In this document: positions 29,291-37,880 of the stretch, one piece after another
Position numbering within the stretch: the first letter of the stretch is position 1
Layout of the letters: each line of letters starts with the position of its first letter
From: Castellaniella sp049650445
GTDB taxonomy: Bacteria > Pseudomonadota > Gammaproteobacteria > Burkholderiales > Burkholderiaceae_B
Direction of reading: 5' to 3'
DNA length: 64,000 nucleotides
Assembly (NCBI RefSeq): GCF_049650445.1
Contig: NZ_JBASAD010000037.1
Location: 83,330-147,329, forward strand
Program-made: the position numbers and the translations under genes
Notes under the pieces: model-generated
Database searches by the model: none
Seen by the model: only the letters and a program-made list of their open reading frames with translations
Told to the model about the DNA's origin: nothing

Positions 29291-30883
29291 TCAGACCCTG
29301 CGCTTGCGGCTCGCCTGTAGGTTTTCCCAGGTCGTCGCGGTGACGCCGCGTTCGCGCAGCTTGTACTTCTGAATCTTGCCGTTCTCGGTGCGCGGCAGAT
29401 CCTCCAGCACATCGACATAGCGCGGCACGGCGAAATGCGGCATGCGGTCCTCGCACCAGGCAATCAGCCCGGGCAGATCCAGGGCCTGTCCAGGCCGCAC
29501 GACCAGCGCCGCCATGACCTCGTCCTCGGCCAGTTCCGAACCCACCGGATAGACCGCCACCGAAGCCACGGCAGGGTGACTGGACAGCACCTGCTCGACC
29601 TCGAAGGACGAGATGTTCTCGCCCCGCCGGCGGATCGCGTCCTTGATCCGGTCCACGAAGCGGAACGCACCATCGGCTTCCTGCAGCACCCGGTCGCCGG
29701 TATGGAACCACAGATTGCGCCACGCTTCGACCGTCTTCTCGGGCATGTTGAAATAGCCCGTGGCAAAGGCATAGGGCTCCTGCGCGCGCAGCAGCAGTTC
29801 GCCGGCCTGGCCGAGGGGCACTTCCACGTCGTTCTCATCGGCCACGCGCGCCTCGAAACCCGGCAGCACCCAGCCCATCACACCGCGTCGGGGCGAATCC
29901 AGCGCCGTCCCGATCACGAAATTCGTCTCCGTCGAACCAAAGCCTTCGAGCAGCCGCACGCCGGTGCGCTCCCAGAACGCTTCGTTGGACAGCGCAGGCA
30001 CCCCGGGCCCGAGGCCGATACGCACGCGATGCCCCCGCTCGGCCGGCCCTTCAGGTTGAGCCAGCAGGATCGGCACCATGGCGCCCAGCAGATAGACCAC
30101 GGTCGCGCCGCAGGCACTCATCGAGGCCCAGAAGCCCGAGGCCGAGAATTTCTGCTCGAACACCACCTCGCAGCCGGCCAGCGCGGCCTGGGCATAGGTA
30201 TTGAGCGCATTGATGTGGAACAGGGGCAGCGTCGTGCACAGCACGTCGTCCCGCTGCACGCCCAGGACACGCAGCGTGTTCAGCCCCCACCAGTAATAGT
30301 GTGCGTGCGGGCACAGCACACCCTTGGACGGCCCCGTGGTGCCGGACGTGTAAAGGATCGCCAGGGTGTCGCCCGGTCCGACGTTCTCGGGTTCCAGGGC
30401 AGGCCCTTCGGACGGCCACGGCACGGCCGGAATCGAGCCGACGGCACTCGCCGCGTCACTGCCGTCCAGCACCCAGATCTGCCGCAAAGAAGTCTTGTCC
30501 AGATCCGCCGTGGCCAGCCGCTCCAGATACTGCGCCTCGATCACCAGCAGTTGCGCCTGGCTGTTGCTCAGGAAATATTCGATCTGCGGCCCCCGGGAGG
30601 CCGTGTTGATCGGCACGGAAACCGACCCCGCCCAACCGCAACCCAGGAACGTCTCCAGGACTTCGGCCCGGTTCGAGCTCATGATCGCCACGCGCTCTCC
30701 CCGGCTCACGCCTGCCGCGCGCAAAGCCCCTGCCCGACGCGCCGCGATGGGTGCGGCATCCGCATGCGCCCAGCGCGTTTCGCCCAGTTTCAAGGCCGGA
30801 CGATCGGCGAACAGCGCCGCCTGCCGCAACAGCATCTGCGGGACCGTCCGGTGTTCGGGCGGCAGTTCTTCATTGGGTCTCAT
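29291..30883 (-). CDS. AMP-dependent acyl-CoA ligase
   Basis: A 530-residue ANL-superfamily enzyme that activates a carboxylic acid with ATP and CoA. It has the P-loop YTSGTTGPSKG (about residue 170), EGFGSTE, HTGDRVLQEADGAFRFVDR and the C-terminal catalytic Lys in PRTENGKIQKYKL. The ATG at 30883 overlaps the livF stop by 14 bp, with GGAGGAGG upstream. Closest look is crotonobetaine/short-chain type, not the benzoate-ligase type at 45399. Placed between transporter genes and iacA, it is the best candidate to make an indolic acetyl-CoA such as dioxindole-3-acetyl-CoA; this is inference. Confidence 0.88.
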   Translation of the reverse strand: MRPNEELPPEHRTVPQMLLRQAALFADRPALKLGETRWAHADAAPIAARRAGALRAAGVSRGERVAIMSSNRAEVLETFLGCGWAGSVSVPINTASRGPQIEYFLSNSQAQLLVIEAQYLERLATADLDKTSLRQIWVLDGSDAASAVGSIPAVPWPSEGPALEPENVGPGDTLAILYTSGTTGPSKGVLCPHAHYYWWGLNTLRVLGVQRDDVLCTTLPLFHINALNTYAQAALAGCEVVFEQKFSASGFWASMSACGATVVYLLGAMVPILLAQPEGPAERGHRVRIGLGPGVPALSNEAFWERTGVRLLEGFGSTETNFVIGTALDSPRRGVMGWVLPGFEARVADENDVEVPLGQAGELLLRAQEPYAFATGYFNMPEKTVEAWRNLWFHTGDRVLQEADGAFRFVDRIKDAIRRRGENISSFEVEQVLSSHPAVASVAVYPVGSELAEDEVMAALVVRPGQALDLPGLIAWCEDRMPHFAVPRYVDVLEDLPRTENGKIQKYKLRERGVTATTWENLQASRKRRV

Positions 30884-31607
30884 CGGCGCCTCCTCCCAGA
30901 TAGGTCGCTCGCACTCGCGCATCCTCGGCGAGCGCAGCCGAATCACCCGACAGGGCGATCTCCCCCGTCTCGAGGACATAGCCAAAATCGGAACTTTCCA
31001 GCGCGGCACGGGCATTCTGCTCGATCAGCAGGATCGAGACGCCGTCTTCGCGCAGCGCACGGACGATAGCCAGGATCTCGCGCACGATCAGCGGTGCCAG
31101 TCCCAGACTCGGTTCGTCGAGCATCAGCAGGCGCGGGGCAGACATCAGCGCGCGCCCCACGGCCAGCATCTGGCGCTCGCCCCCGGACAAGGTATCCGCG
31201 CGCTGGGCACGGCGTTCGGCCAGCCGCGGAAAACGCGCATATACCGAATCCAGGCGGTCGCGCAGCGCCTGCGGCCGCAGTCGGCGCGAATACGCACCCA
31301 GGCGCAGATTGTCCAGCACCGACAGTTCGCCAAACAACTCGCGCGTCTCGGGCACCAGGCACAGGCCGCGCTCCACGCGGGCCTCGACGTCCAGCCCCCG
31401 CAAGTCCTCGCCCTCGAAACGCAAGACCCCGCGTGAAGGCAGCAGGCCCATCGCAGCCGCCAGCAGCGTCGTCTTGCCCGCGCCATTGGGGCCGATGACC
31501 GAGACGATCCGACCGGGATCCAGGGTGATCGACACCCCACGCACCGCCTCGACCCGCCCATATGCGACATGCAGGTCCCCAATTTCCAGCATCGGCGTAC
31601 TGCTCAT
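30870..31607 (-). CDS. livF: Branched-chain-type ABC transporter ATP-binding protein
   Basis: A 245-residue LivF-type ATPase: Walker A GPNGAGKT, signature LSGGERQMLAVGRAL, Walker B LLMLDEPSLGLAP, switch His replaced by the LivF-typical IEQNA. It overlaps the upstream permease-ATPase gene by 4 bp and the downstream ligase gene by 14 bp. It powers uptake together with the LivG-like domain encoded at 31604-33385. Confidence 0.93.
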   Translation of the reverse strand: MSSTPMLEIGDLHVAYGRVEAVRGVSITLDPGRIVSVIGPNGAGKTTLLAAAMGLLPSRGVLRFEGEDLRGLDVEARVERGLCLVPETRELFGELSVLDNLRLGAYSRRLRPQALRDRLDSVYARFPRLAERRAQRADTLSGGERQMLAVGRALMSAPRLLMLDEPSLGLAPLIVREILAIVRALREDGVSILLIEQNARAALESSDFGYVLETGEIALSGDSAALAEDARVRATYLGGGADETQ

Positions 31608-33385
31608 GTCGTTCCTCCCAGATAAGCCGTCTGCACGCGCTCGTCAGCGCGCACGGCGGCCGGCACGCCTTCCACGAGCTTGGAGCCGAAATTCATCACG
31701 ACCAGCCGGTCCACCAGGTTCATCACAAAGTCCATGTCGTGTTCCACGATCAGAATGGTCACCCCCTCCTCGCGCAGCTTGCGCAACAGGTCGCCGAGCG
31801 CCTTTTTTTCGTTGCGCCGCAGACCTGCGGCCGGCTCGTCCAGCACCAGCAGTACAGGATCGGTCGCCAGCGCGCGCGCGATCTCCAGGATGCGCTGGGT
31901 CCCCAAGGGCAGGCTGCCCGCCATTTCATGGGCGCGATCGGCCAACCCGATCCGTTCGAGCTGATGCCGCGCCTCGTGCAGGATCTGGCGTTCTTCTTCC
32001 CGGTCCAGTCGCAACCCGGCGCGCAGGATGCTGGGCCGCGTCCTGGCGTGAACGCCCAGCGCGACGTTATCCAGCAGGCTCATGTGCGGACGCAGCTTCA
32101 CGTGCTGGAAAGTGCGGCCCAGACCCAGGCGGGCAATTTCGAGCTGCAACATGCCGGTGATGTCGCGGCCCAGAAACTGGACCCGGCCGGAGGTCATGGC
32201 AGTCGTGCCGGTCAGCAGGTTGAACATGGTCGACTTGCCCGCGCCGTTCGGTCCGATCAGGCCCAGGATCTCGCCCGCGCTCAGATCGAAGCTGACGTCA
32301 TTGACGGCCGTCAGACCGCCGAAGCGCTTGACCGCCCCCTGGACCGACAGGACAGGCGTGCCCCGCGCCGGCATGGTGCGGTTCGGCAAGGGTTGAGCCG
32401 GCGCCCGCATCGCCGCGGCTTTCCGGCCCAGGCCATGACGTCGGCCCCAGCGGCGCACGAAGGACATCAGACCGCCCCGGGCGAAATGCAGCAGCGCGAT
32501 GAACAGGGCGGAAAACACGATGGCGTCGAGCTGACCGGACTGCTTCGTCAACAAGGGCAGGATGTCCTGCAGGGCGTTCTTGAGGGCCAGCACCAGACCC
32601 GACCCGACCAGGGCGCCGGCCAGGCTGCCCAGACCGCCCGACACTGCCATCAGCAGGTATTCGATGCTGGCATGCACACTGAACGGCGAGGGACTGACGA
32701 AACGGTTCATGTGGGCATACAGCCAGCCTGCCAGACCAGCCAGCAGCGCGGCCGTCACGAACAGGGACAGGCGCAGCCGGTAGGCATCCGCCCCGACACT
32801 GGCCAGCAGGGTCGAGCCGCCGCGCAAGCCCCGGATGGCACGGCCCGGGCGGGAATCGAGCAGGTTGCGGCTGAACAGGAACGCCAGGCCCACGACCGCC
32901 CAGACGAGGTAGTACATGGCCTGCGGCTCCAGCAGCGACCAGCCGCCGACGTGCACGGGCGGAATGCCCGACAGGCCGGTATGCCGGCCCAGGGCATCGA
33001 TATTGCCGAACAGCAGGGAAATGGACAGGCCCCAGGCGATCGTCGACAGGGCCAGGAAATGGCCGCCCAGACGCAGGGTGAGCGCGCCGATGGCCAGAGC
33101 GGACAGCCCCGTCAGCAGCAGCGCGAACGGCAGGCCCAGCCACGGCGACAGCCCGTGGACCGTCGTCAGCCAGGCACTGGCGTAGGCGGCGACGCCCACG
33201 AAAGCCGCCTGGCCGAACGAGGTCGCGCCGCCGACCCCGGTCAGCAGGACCAGGCCCAGAGCGACCAGCGCGCCGATACCGATCTCGTTGAACAACGAGA
33301 CCGTGAAACTGCCCACGAAGAGCGGGAGAACCACCAGGCCGGCAAGCAGAACCGCCATCAGGATGCGGGGAGTGGACGGCTTCAT
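31604..33385 (-). CDS. Fused LivM permease - LivG ATPase
   Basis: A 593-residue fusion. Residues 1-310 are a LivM-type inner-membrane permease with about eight to ten hydrophobic helices. After a basic linker (FVRRWGRRHGLGRKAAAMRA), residues 345-593 are a LivG-type ATPase with Walker A GPNGAGKST, Walker B LLVLDEPAAGL and IVEHDMDFV. The ABC signature reads LPLGTQR instead of LSGGQ-like, a variant common in LivG. Fusion fixes one ATPase to one permease half; the second ATPase is livF and the second permease livH. Overlaps livH by 4 bp. Confidence 0.93.
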   Translation of the reverse strand: MKPSTPRILMAVLLAGLVVLPLFVGSFTVSLFNEIGIGALVALGLVLLTGVGGATSFGQAAFVGVAAYASAWLTTVHGLSPWLGLPFALLLTGLSALAIGALTLRLGGHFLALSTIAWGLSISLLFGNIDALGRHTGLSGIPPVHVGGWSLLEPQAMYYLVWAVVGLAFLFSRNLLDSRPGRAIRGLRGGSTLLASVGADAYRLRLSLFVTAALLAGLAGWLYAHMNRFVSPSPFSVHASIEYLLMAVSGGLGSLAGALVGSGLVLALKNALQDILPLLTKQSGQLDAIVFSALFIALLHFARGGLMSFVRRWGRRHGLGRKAAAMRAPAQPLPNRTMPARGTPVLSVQGAVKRFGGLTAVNDVSFDLSAGEILGLIGPNGAGKSTMFNLLTGTTAMTSGRVQFLGRDITGMLQLEIARLGLGRTFQHVKLRPHMSLLDNVALGVHARTRPSILRAGLRLDREEERQILHEARHQLERIGLADRAHEMAGSLPLGTQRILEIARALATDPVLLVLDEPAAGLRRNEKKALGDLLRKLREEGVTILIVEHDMDFVMNLVDRLVVMNFGSKLVEGVPAAVRADERVQTAYLGGTT

Positions 33386-34437
33386 TGATCAATCTCCTCG
33401 ACTTCTTCTTCGTGGTGACGCGCCATGTAGGAACGCACCATCAGCACAGGGATCAGCAGGCTGAACACGATCGCGTCCTTGAGCGCACCGCTCCAGAAAG
33501 ACGCGAAACTCTCGAACACCCCGACGGCCAGAGCCCCCAGGGCGGTGGCCGGATAACTCACCAGGCCGCCGATGATGGCGGCCACGAAGGCCTTCAGGCC
33601 GATGAGGAAGCCGGAGTCGTAATAGATGGTGGTGACGGGTGCGATCAGCACGCCGATGAATCCCGCCAGCAGGGACGCGGCGCCATAGGCCAGCATGGCG
33701 GTGCGGGCGGGCCGGATGCCCACCAGCCGTGCGCCCACGCGGTTGACCGCCGTCGCGCGCAGGGCCTTGCCCGTCGACGTCCGCTCGAAGACGAGGTAGA
33801 ACAGGCCGCTGAGCACGATCGCCGTGCCCACCATCAGGGCCACCTGGCCGCTGATGTTGATGCCATCGCCCAGCGTGAAGCCGCCCGACGCCAGCGGCAT
33901 CGTGCGCGAGCCCTCGGGACCGAAGAACAGCAGGCCCAGGCCCGACAGGAGAAAGCTCAGGGCGAGGGACACGATCAGCAGCACCAGCACCGAAGCATCC
34001 GCGATGGGCTGGAACACCACGCGCGCCAGCAGCGGCGCCATCGGCACCACCAGCAGCACCGACGCGGCGACCTGGACGAATGCCGACGTCCCGGGGCCCG
34101 CGGCCATCCAGGCGATTAGACAAGGTGCCAGCGGCAGCACGCCCCACAGCAGCACAGCGCGGGGAATATGGCGCAATTCACCCTTGCGTATCAGGCTGCC
34201 CAGCTCGGTGAGCAGGGCCACTGCGGCCAGCACGGCCACCAGACCAATGGTCGGCGGCATCTGACCCGCTTCGAAAGCCGCCAGGCTCAAGGCAGCGAAG
34301 GCCGCGATGTCGCCGAACGGCACGAAGACGACCCGCGTGACCGAAAAGATGAGCACCAGCCCCAGGCCCGCAAGCAGGTAGATGGCGCCGTTGGCCAGGC
34401 CGTCGATCCCCAGAATGAGGGCGATGTCCCATGTCAT
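33382..34437 (-). CDS. livH: LivH-type ABC transporter permease
   Basis: A 351-residue inner-membrane permease of the branched-chain amino acid transporter family: GIDGLANGAIYLLAGLGLVLIFSVTRV at the N-terminus, GKALRATAVNRVGARLVGI (EAA-like coupling loop) and many hydrophobic segments. Longer than typical LivH (about 300) because of an inserted loop near residues 70-130. Follows the binding protein gene by 40 bp in the same operon. Confidence 0.92.
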   Translation of the reverse strand: MTWDIALILGIDGLANGAIYLLAGLGLVLIFSVTRVVFVPFGDIAAFAALSLAAFEAGQMPPTIGLVAVLAAVALLTELGSLIRKGELRHIPRAVLLWGVLPLAPCLIAWMAAGPGTSAFVQVAASVLLVVPMAPLLARVVFQPIADASVLVLLIVSLALSFLLSGLGLLFFGPEGSRTMPLASGGFTLGDGINISGQVALMVGTAIVLSGLFYLVFERTSTGKALRATAVNRVGARLVGIRPARTAMLAYGAASLLAGFIGVLIAPVTTIYYDSGFLIGLKAFVAAIIGGLVSYPATALGALAVGVFESFASFWSGALKDAIVFSLLIPVLMVRSYMARHHEEEVEEIDQ

Positions 34438-34476
34438 GATATGAAGTTCCTTTGTCTCATTGCCGCAGACGGCTTT

Positions 34477-35670
34477 TTATTGGCCCGACGGCGCCGGTTG
34501 CGCAGCCAGCTTCCACCGCCCGCCCTCCATTCGCACCATGACGACCGCACGTTCGTCCAGACCGTAGCGGCTGTCGGGCGTGAAGGTGTAGATGCCGTGC
34601 GTACCGGCCAGATCCCGTGTGGATACGATGGCTTCCTTGAGCGCCTGCCGATAGGCCGGAGTACCCGGCTGCTCGTCCTTCACCCGCGCGGCGGCATCGG
34701 CCAGCACGAGCAAGGCGTCGTAGGTATAGGCCGAGAACGCATCCACCGGCGGCGCGCCGTACAGCTTCTCGTAGGATGTGCGAAACGCCATCGACGCCTC
34801 GCGCACCGGATCGCCGGCCGGCAGTTGTTCAGCGACCAGTACGGGGCCGCTGGGCACTTCGAGCCCCTCGATCGAACGCCCGCCCACTCGCACGAAATCG
34901 GCGTTGATCAGGCCATGCGTGCCATAGATCCGCCCGGCATACTGGCGGTTCGCGAGCTCCAGATACGGCAGCGCGCCCGGCGTGCCGCTGTTGCCCGCGA
35001 AGACCGCGTCCGGCCGCTTGGCAATGATCTTCAGCACCTGTCCCGCCACCGACATGTCGCCGCGCGCATAACGCTCGTTGGCGACCACCTCGATGCCCAG
35101 CTCGCCCGCGCTGCGCACCAGCGAGTCATAGGCCAGGTCACCCAGGGCGTCCGAAAAACCGATGAACGCCACGGTCTTGACACCCGCGGCCTTCATGCGC
35201 TTGACCACGGCCGACACCATCAGCTCGAACGGCTGCGAAGTCGCGACCGTCCAGTCGTGCTCGGGCCCGGGCAGCGAAACCGGCGTGGGTGAGATCAACG
35301 GCGTTTTCAGTTCCTGGGCAACGGCGGCAATCGCCATCGCACCCGGAACGCCCGAGGTCCCGATGAGCACGTCCACCTTGTCCTCGTTCACCAGCTTGCG
35401 CGCATTGCGTCCCGCCGTGGTCGGGTCGGAGGCATCGTCCAGGACGATGAGTTCCACCCGGTGACCGGCGATCCCGGGGAACCGGGCATGGGCGGCGCGG
35501 ACCCCTTTTTCATAGGGGATGCCCAGCGCCGAGACCGGACCGGACAGGGAACTGATCACGCCCACCTTCAGATCCGCCCCCCAGGCACTGGCCGTCATGC
35601 AGGACGCGCCCACCAGGAGCAGACCGCCCAGCATGCGCGGCAGACCGTCCATTTTCATCATCGGAATCAT
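34477..35670 (-). CDS. Branched-chain-type ABC substrate-binding protein 1
   Basis: A 397-residue periplasmic binding protein of the LivJ/K family. The signal peptide covers residues about 10-32 (LLLVGASCMTASAWGAD). The mature part begins LKVGVISSLSGPVSALGIPYEKG and continues with VDVLIGTSGVPGAMAIAAVAQ. It is clearly a paralogue of the next binding protein. Many such ABC systems in aromatic-degradation loci take up aromatic acids, so indole-3-acetate or anthranilate is a reasonable guess for ligand. Confidence 0.9.
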   Translation of the reverse strand: MIPMMKMDGLPRMLGGLLLVGASCMTASAWGADLKVGVISSLSGPVSALGIPYEKGVRAAHARFPGIAGHRVELIVLDDASDPTTAGRNARKLVNEDKVDVLIGTSGVPGAMAIAAVAQELKTPLISPTPVSLPGPEHDWTVATSQPFELMVSAVVKRMKAAGVKTVAFIGFSDALGDLAYDSLVRSAGELGIEVVANERYARGDMSVAGQVLKIIAKRPDAVFAGNSGTPGALPYLELANRQYAGRIYGTHGLINADFVRVGGRSIEGLEVPSGPVLVAEQLPAGDPVREASMAFRTSYEKLYGAPPVDAFSAYTYDALLVLADAAARVKDEQPGTPAYRQALKEAIVSTRDLAGTHGIYTFTPDSRYGLDERAVVMVRMEGGRWKLAAQPAPSGQ

Positions 35671-35740
35671 GTCTCTCTCCGGAAATCAGCAAGTACGCGC
35701 TCAGGCAACCGGCGGCGGCCAGGCCGCCGCCCCAGGGCTT

Positions 35741-36907
35741 TTAGGGAACAAGCTTCCAGCGACCCTTTTCGAGCCGCACCACCACGCGCGAACGTTCGTC
35801 CGTGCCGTAGGTCGTGTCCTCATGGAAGTTGTAGACCGCATGAGTCCCCACCAGCTCCTTGGTGCTCTTGATCGCATCGCGCAGCGCCTGGCGGAATTCC
35901 GGCGTACCCGGCTCGGCCTTGGTCGAAGCGCGCTTGGCGGCATCCAGGAAGATCAGCCAGGCGTCGAAGGAATAGGCGGAAAACGCGTCTTCGGCACGGG
36001 CGTCATTCGCCTTCTGGTAGGCGTCGCGATAAGCCAGCGCCACCTTGCGGATCGGGTTGCTCTCGGGCAACTGCTCGGCCACGATGACCGGTCCGGTCGG
36101 GGCCAGCAGGCCTTCGACGGAACTGCGCGCCACGTTGATGAAGGCCGGGTTGATCAGGGCGTGCGTGCCGTAGAGCTTGCCCTTGTAACCGCGATCGGCC
36201 AGCGCCAGATACGGCAGGGCGCCCGGCGTGCCGGAATTGCCCGTGATCACCGCATCGGGACGCAGGGAAGCGATCTTCAGGACCTGGCCGGCCACCGAGG
36301 TGTCGCCACGTGCATAGCGCTCGTTGGAGACGACCTTGATGCCCGCGTCAGGCGTCGTCTTCTGCAACGCCTCATAGACCTGATCCCCCCAGGCGTCCGA
36401 GAAGCCGATGTAGCCCAGCGTCTTCACGCCCTCTTGCTTCATGTGATCGACCACGGCGCTGATCATCAGGCTGGCGGGCTGCGGCACCGTCACCACCCAT
36501 TCGGCTTCCTTGCCGGACAGACTGGCGTGAGCGATGGAGATCAGCGGCGTCTTGGATTCACGTGCCACCGCAGCGATCGCCAGGGCACCGGGCGAACCGG
36601 CCGTCCCGATGATGGCATCGACCTTGTCCTCTTCGATCAGCTTGCGGGCATTGCGCGCCGCCGTACTGGGATCGGAGGCGTCGTCCAACTGGATCAGCCG
36701 GACCTTGCGCCCGTCGATCTCGGACTGGTAGGCCTGCCCCGCCTGGATGCCCTTCTGATAGGGAATGCCCAGCGAGGACACCGGCCCCACCAGCGAGGTG
36801 ACGAATCCGACGGTGTAATCGGCCGCGTGGGCCGCCGGCAACGCGGCCATCAGAGCCGCCGTGGTAACAGTCGCAGCCAGGCCGCGCAGGGTACGGAGAG
36901 ATTTCAT
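35741..36907 (-). CDS. Branched-chain-type ABC substrate-binding protein 2
   Basis: A 388-residue periplasmic binding protein. The signal peptide is MKSLRTLRGLAATVTTAALM followed by AALPAAHA, then ADYTVGFVTSLVGPVSSLGIPYQKG. It shares with its neighbour the motifs ASDPSTAARNARKLIEEDKVDAIIGT, NERYARGDTSVAGQVLKI and NSGTPGALPYLALA, so the pair arose by tandem duplication and may widen ligand range. First gene of the transporter-ligase operon; AAGGAG precedes the ATG. Confidence 0.92.
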   Translation of the reverse strand: MKSLRTLRGLAATVTTAALMAALPAAHAADYTVGFVTSLVGPVSSLGIPYQKGIQAGQAYQSEIDGRKVRLIQLDDASDPSTAARNARKLIEEDKVDAIIGTAGSPGALAIAAVARESKTPLISIAHASLSGKEAEWVVTVPQPASLMISAVVDHMKQEGVKTLGYIGFSDAWGDQVYEALQKTTPDAGIKVVSNERYARGDTSVAGQVLKIASLRPDAVITGNSGTPGALPYLALADRGYKGKLYGTHALINPAFINVARSSVEGLLAPTGPVIVAEQLPESNPIRKVALAYRDAYQKANDARAEDAFSAYSFDAWLIFLDAAKRASTKAEPGTPEFRQALRDAIKSTKELVGTHAVYNFHEDTTYGTDERSRVVVRLEKGRWKLVP

Positions 36908-36959
36908 GGTGAACTCCTTGAGAGAAGGACTACATCATTGAGTGGCGAACTATTGATTG

Positions 36960-36998
36960 GTAAAAAATAGATCAGTAAAAAATGAACTTCTGAACTTC
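36960..36998. promoter_or_regulatory. Two sets of direct repeats in the promoter region of the transporter operon
   Basis: GTAAAAAAT occurs at 36960-36968 and 36975-36983 (15-bp period), then TGAACTTC is repeated head to tail at 36983-36990 and 36991-36998. On the minus strand TTGAAG falls in the second repeat, 17 bp before TACTGA, which is a weak promoter candidate. Regularly spaced repeats suggest a regulator site. Confidence 0.4.
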
Positions 36999-37000
36999 AA

Positions 37001-37016
37001 AGGCGGAATCCCGCCT
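37001..37016 (-). terminator. Weak hairpin after the cyclase gene
   Basis: AGGCGG and CCGCCT pair around a 4-nt loop, followed on the minus strand by TTTG only. It lies about 20 bp past the cyclase stop and could end the iorA operon, but the T-tract is short. Confidence 0.3.
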
Positions 37017-37034
37017 GCCCGGTACGCAACCGCC

Positions 37035-37862
37035 TCAGGCACCGGCCACAAGAGCCAGCACGCGCAACGGGCTGCCGCTGCCCTTTTCGATCTTCAGCGG
37101 CGGACAGATCAGCACCGCGCCGGACGCCGGCAGCCGATCCAGATTGCACAGACACTGCAGGCCATAGCGGCCGGCGCCGTGCATGTAGTAATGGCAGGGA
37201 TAAGGCGGCCGCAGGTGGTAACCCTGGCCCGCGTCGGTGCCGATGGCCTCGGAGCCGAATCCCAGCACGTCCCGCTGCTCGACCAGGAAGCGGACCGCCT
37301 CGGCGCTCGGCCCCGGCGTGTGCTGGCCGGTCTCGTCGAAGTTCTGGTAGGCCTCGGGGTCCTGCCGTTTGGACCAGTCGGTCCGCATCAGCACCCAGGC
37401 ACCGGCGGGAATGCGTCCGTGCGCCGCTTCCCAGGTCCGGATGTCCTCGATCGTCAGCAGGTAGTCCGGGTCGTCCTTGACCTGGGGCGAACAATCGATG
37501 ACGCAGGCAGGCGCCACGAAATGCTGCACCGGAATGGTGTCGACGGAATTGTTCGGCAGGTCGCGGCCCGAGATCCAGTGGATGGGCGCGTCGAAGTGCG
37601 TTCCCGTGTGCTCGCCGCAGGAAAAGTTGTTCCAGTACCAGCCCGGCCCGCGCTCGTCGTACTTCGAGACTTCCTCGATGCGGAAGGGCCAGCACTGCCC
37701 CATTTCGGGCGGCAGCGCGATCTGCGGAAACTCGGGGGTCAGGGTCTGAGTCAGGTCGATGACCTGGATGCCGCCGCCGGCCAGGGCCTGGGCCAGTCCC
37801 ATCAGGGCCTGGGCTCCGGTCAGGGCTCCCGTCTTGCCGGTATCGTGATCGTGATTGTTCAT
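37035..37862 (-). CDS. Cyclase / isatin hydrolase-type metal-dependent hydrolase
   Basis: A 275-residue protein of the cyclase (kynurenine formamidase-like) family. The metal motif HTGTHFDAPIH at residues 85-95 supplies His85, His89 and Asp91 for a Mn or Zn ion. Relatives include kynurenine formamidase and isatin hydrolase, which opens the lactam ring of isatin to isatinate. Next to an IacA-like cluster and an aminobenzoate pathway, isatin hydrolase is the most coherent role, but kynurenine formamidase chemistry is not excluded by sequence. The ATG at 37862 has GGAGAG upstream; a GTG at 37874 is an alternative. Last gene of the iorA operon. Confidence 0.85.
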   Translation of the reverse strand: MNNHDHDTGKTGALTGAQALMGLAQALAGGGIQVIDLTQTLTPEFPQIALPPEMGQCWPFRIEEVSKYDERGPGWYWNNFSCGEHTGTHFDAPIHWISGRDLPNNSVDTIPVQHFVAPACVIDCSPQVKDDPDYLLTIEDIRTWEAAHGRIPAGAWVLMRTDWSKRQDPEAYQNFDETGQHTPGPSAEAVRFLVEQRDVLGFGSEAIGTDAGQGYHLRPPYPCHYYMHGAGRYGLQCLCNLDRLPASGAVLICPPLKIEKGSGSPLRVLALVAGA

Positions 37863-37880
37863 GATGCTCTCCACTGGCGA

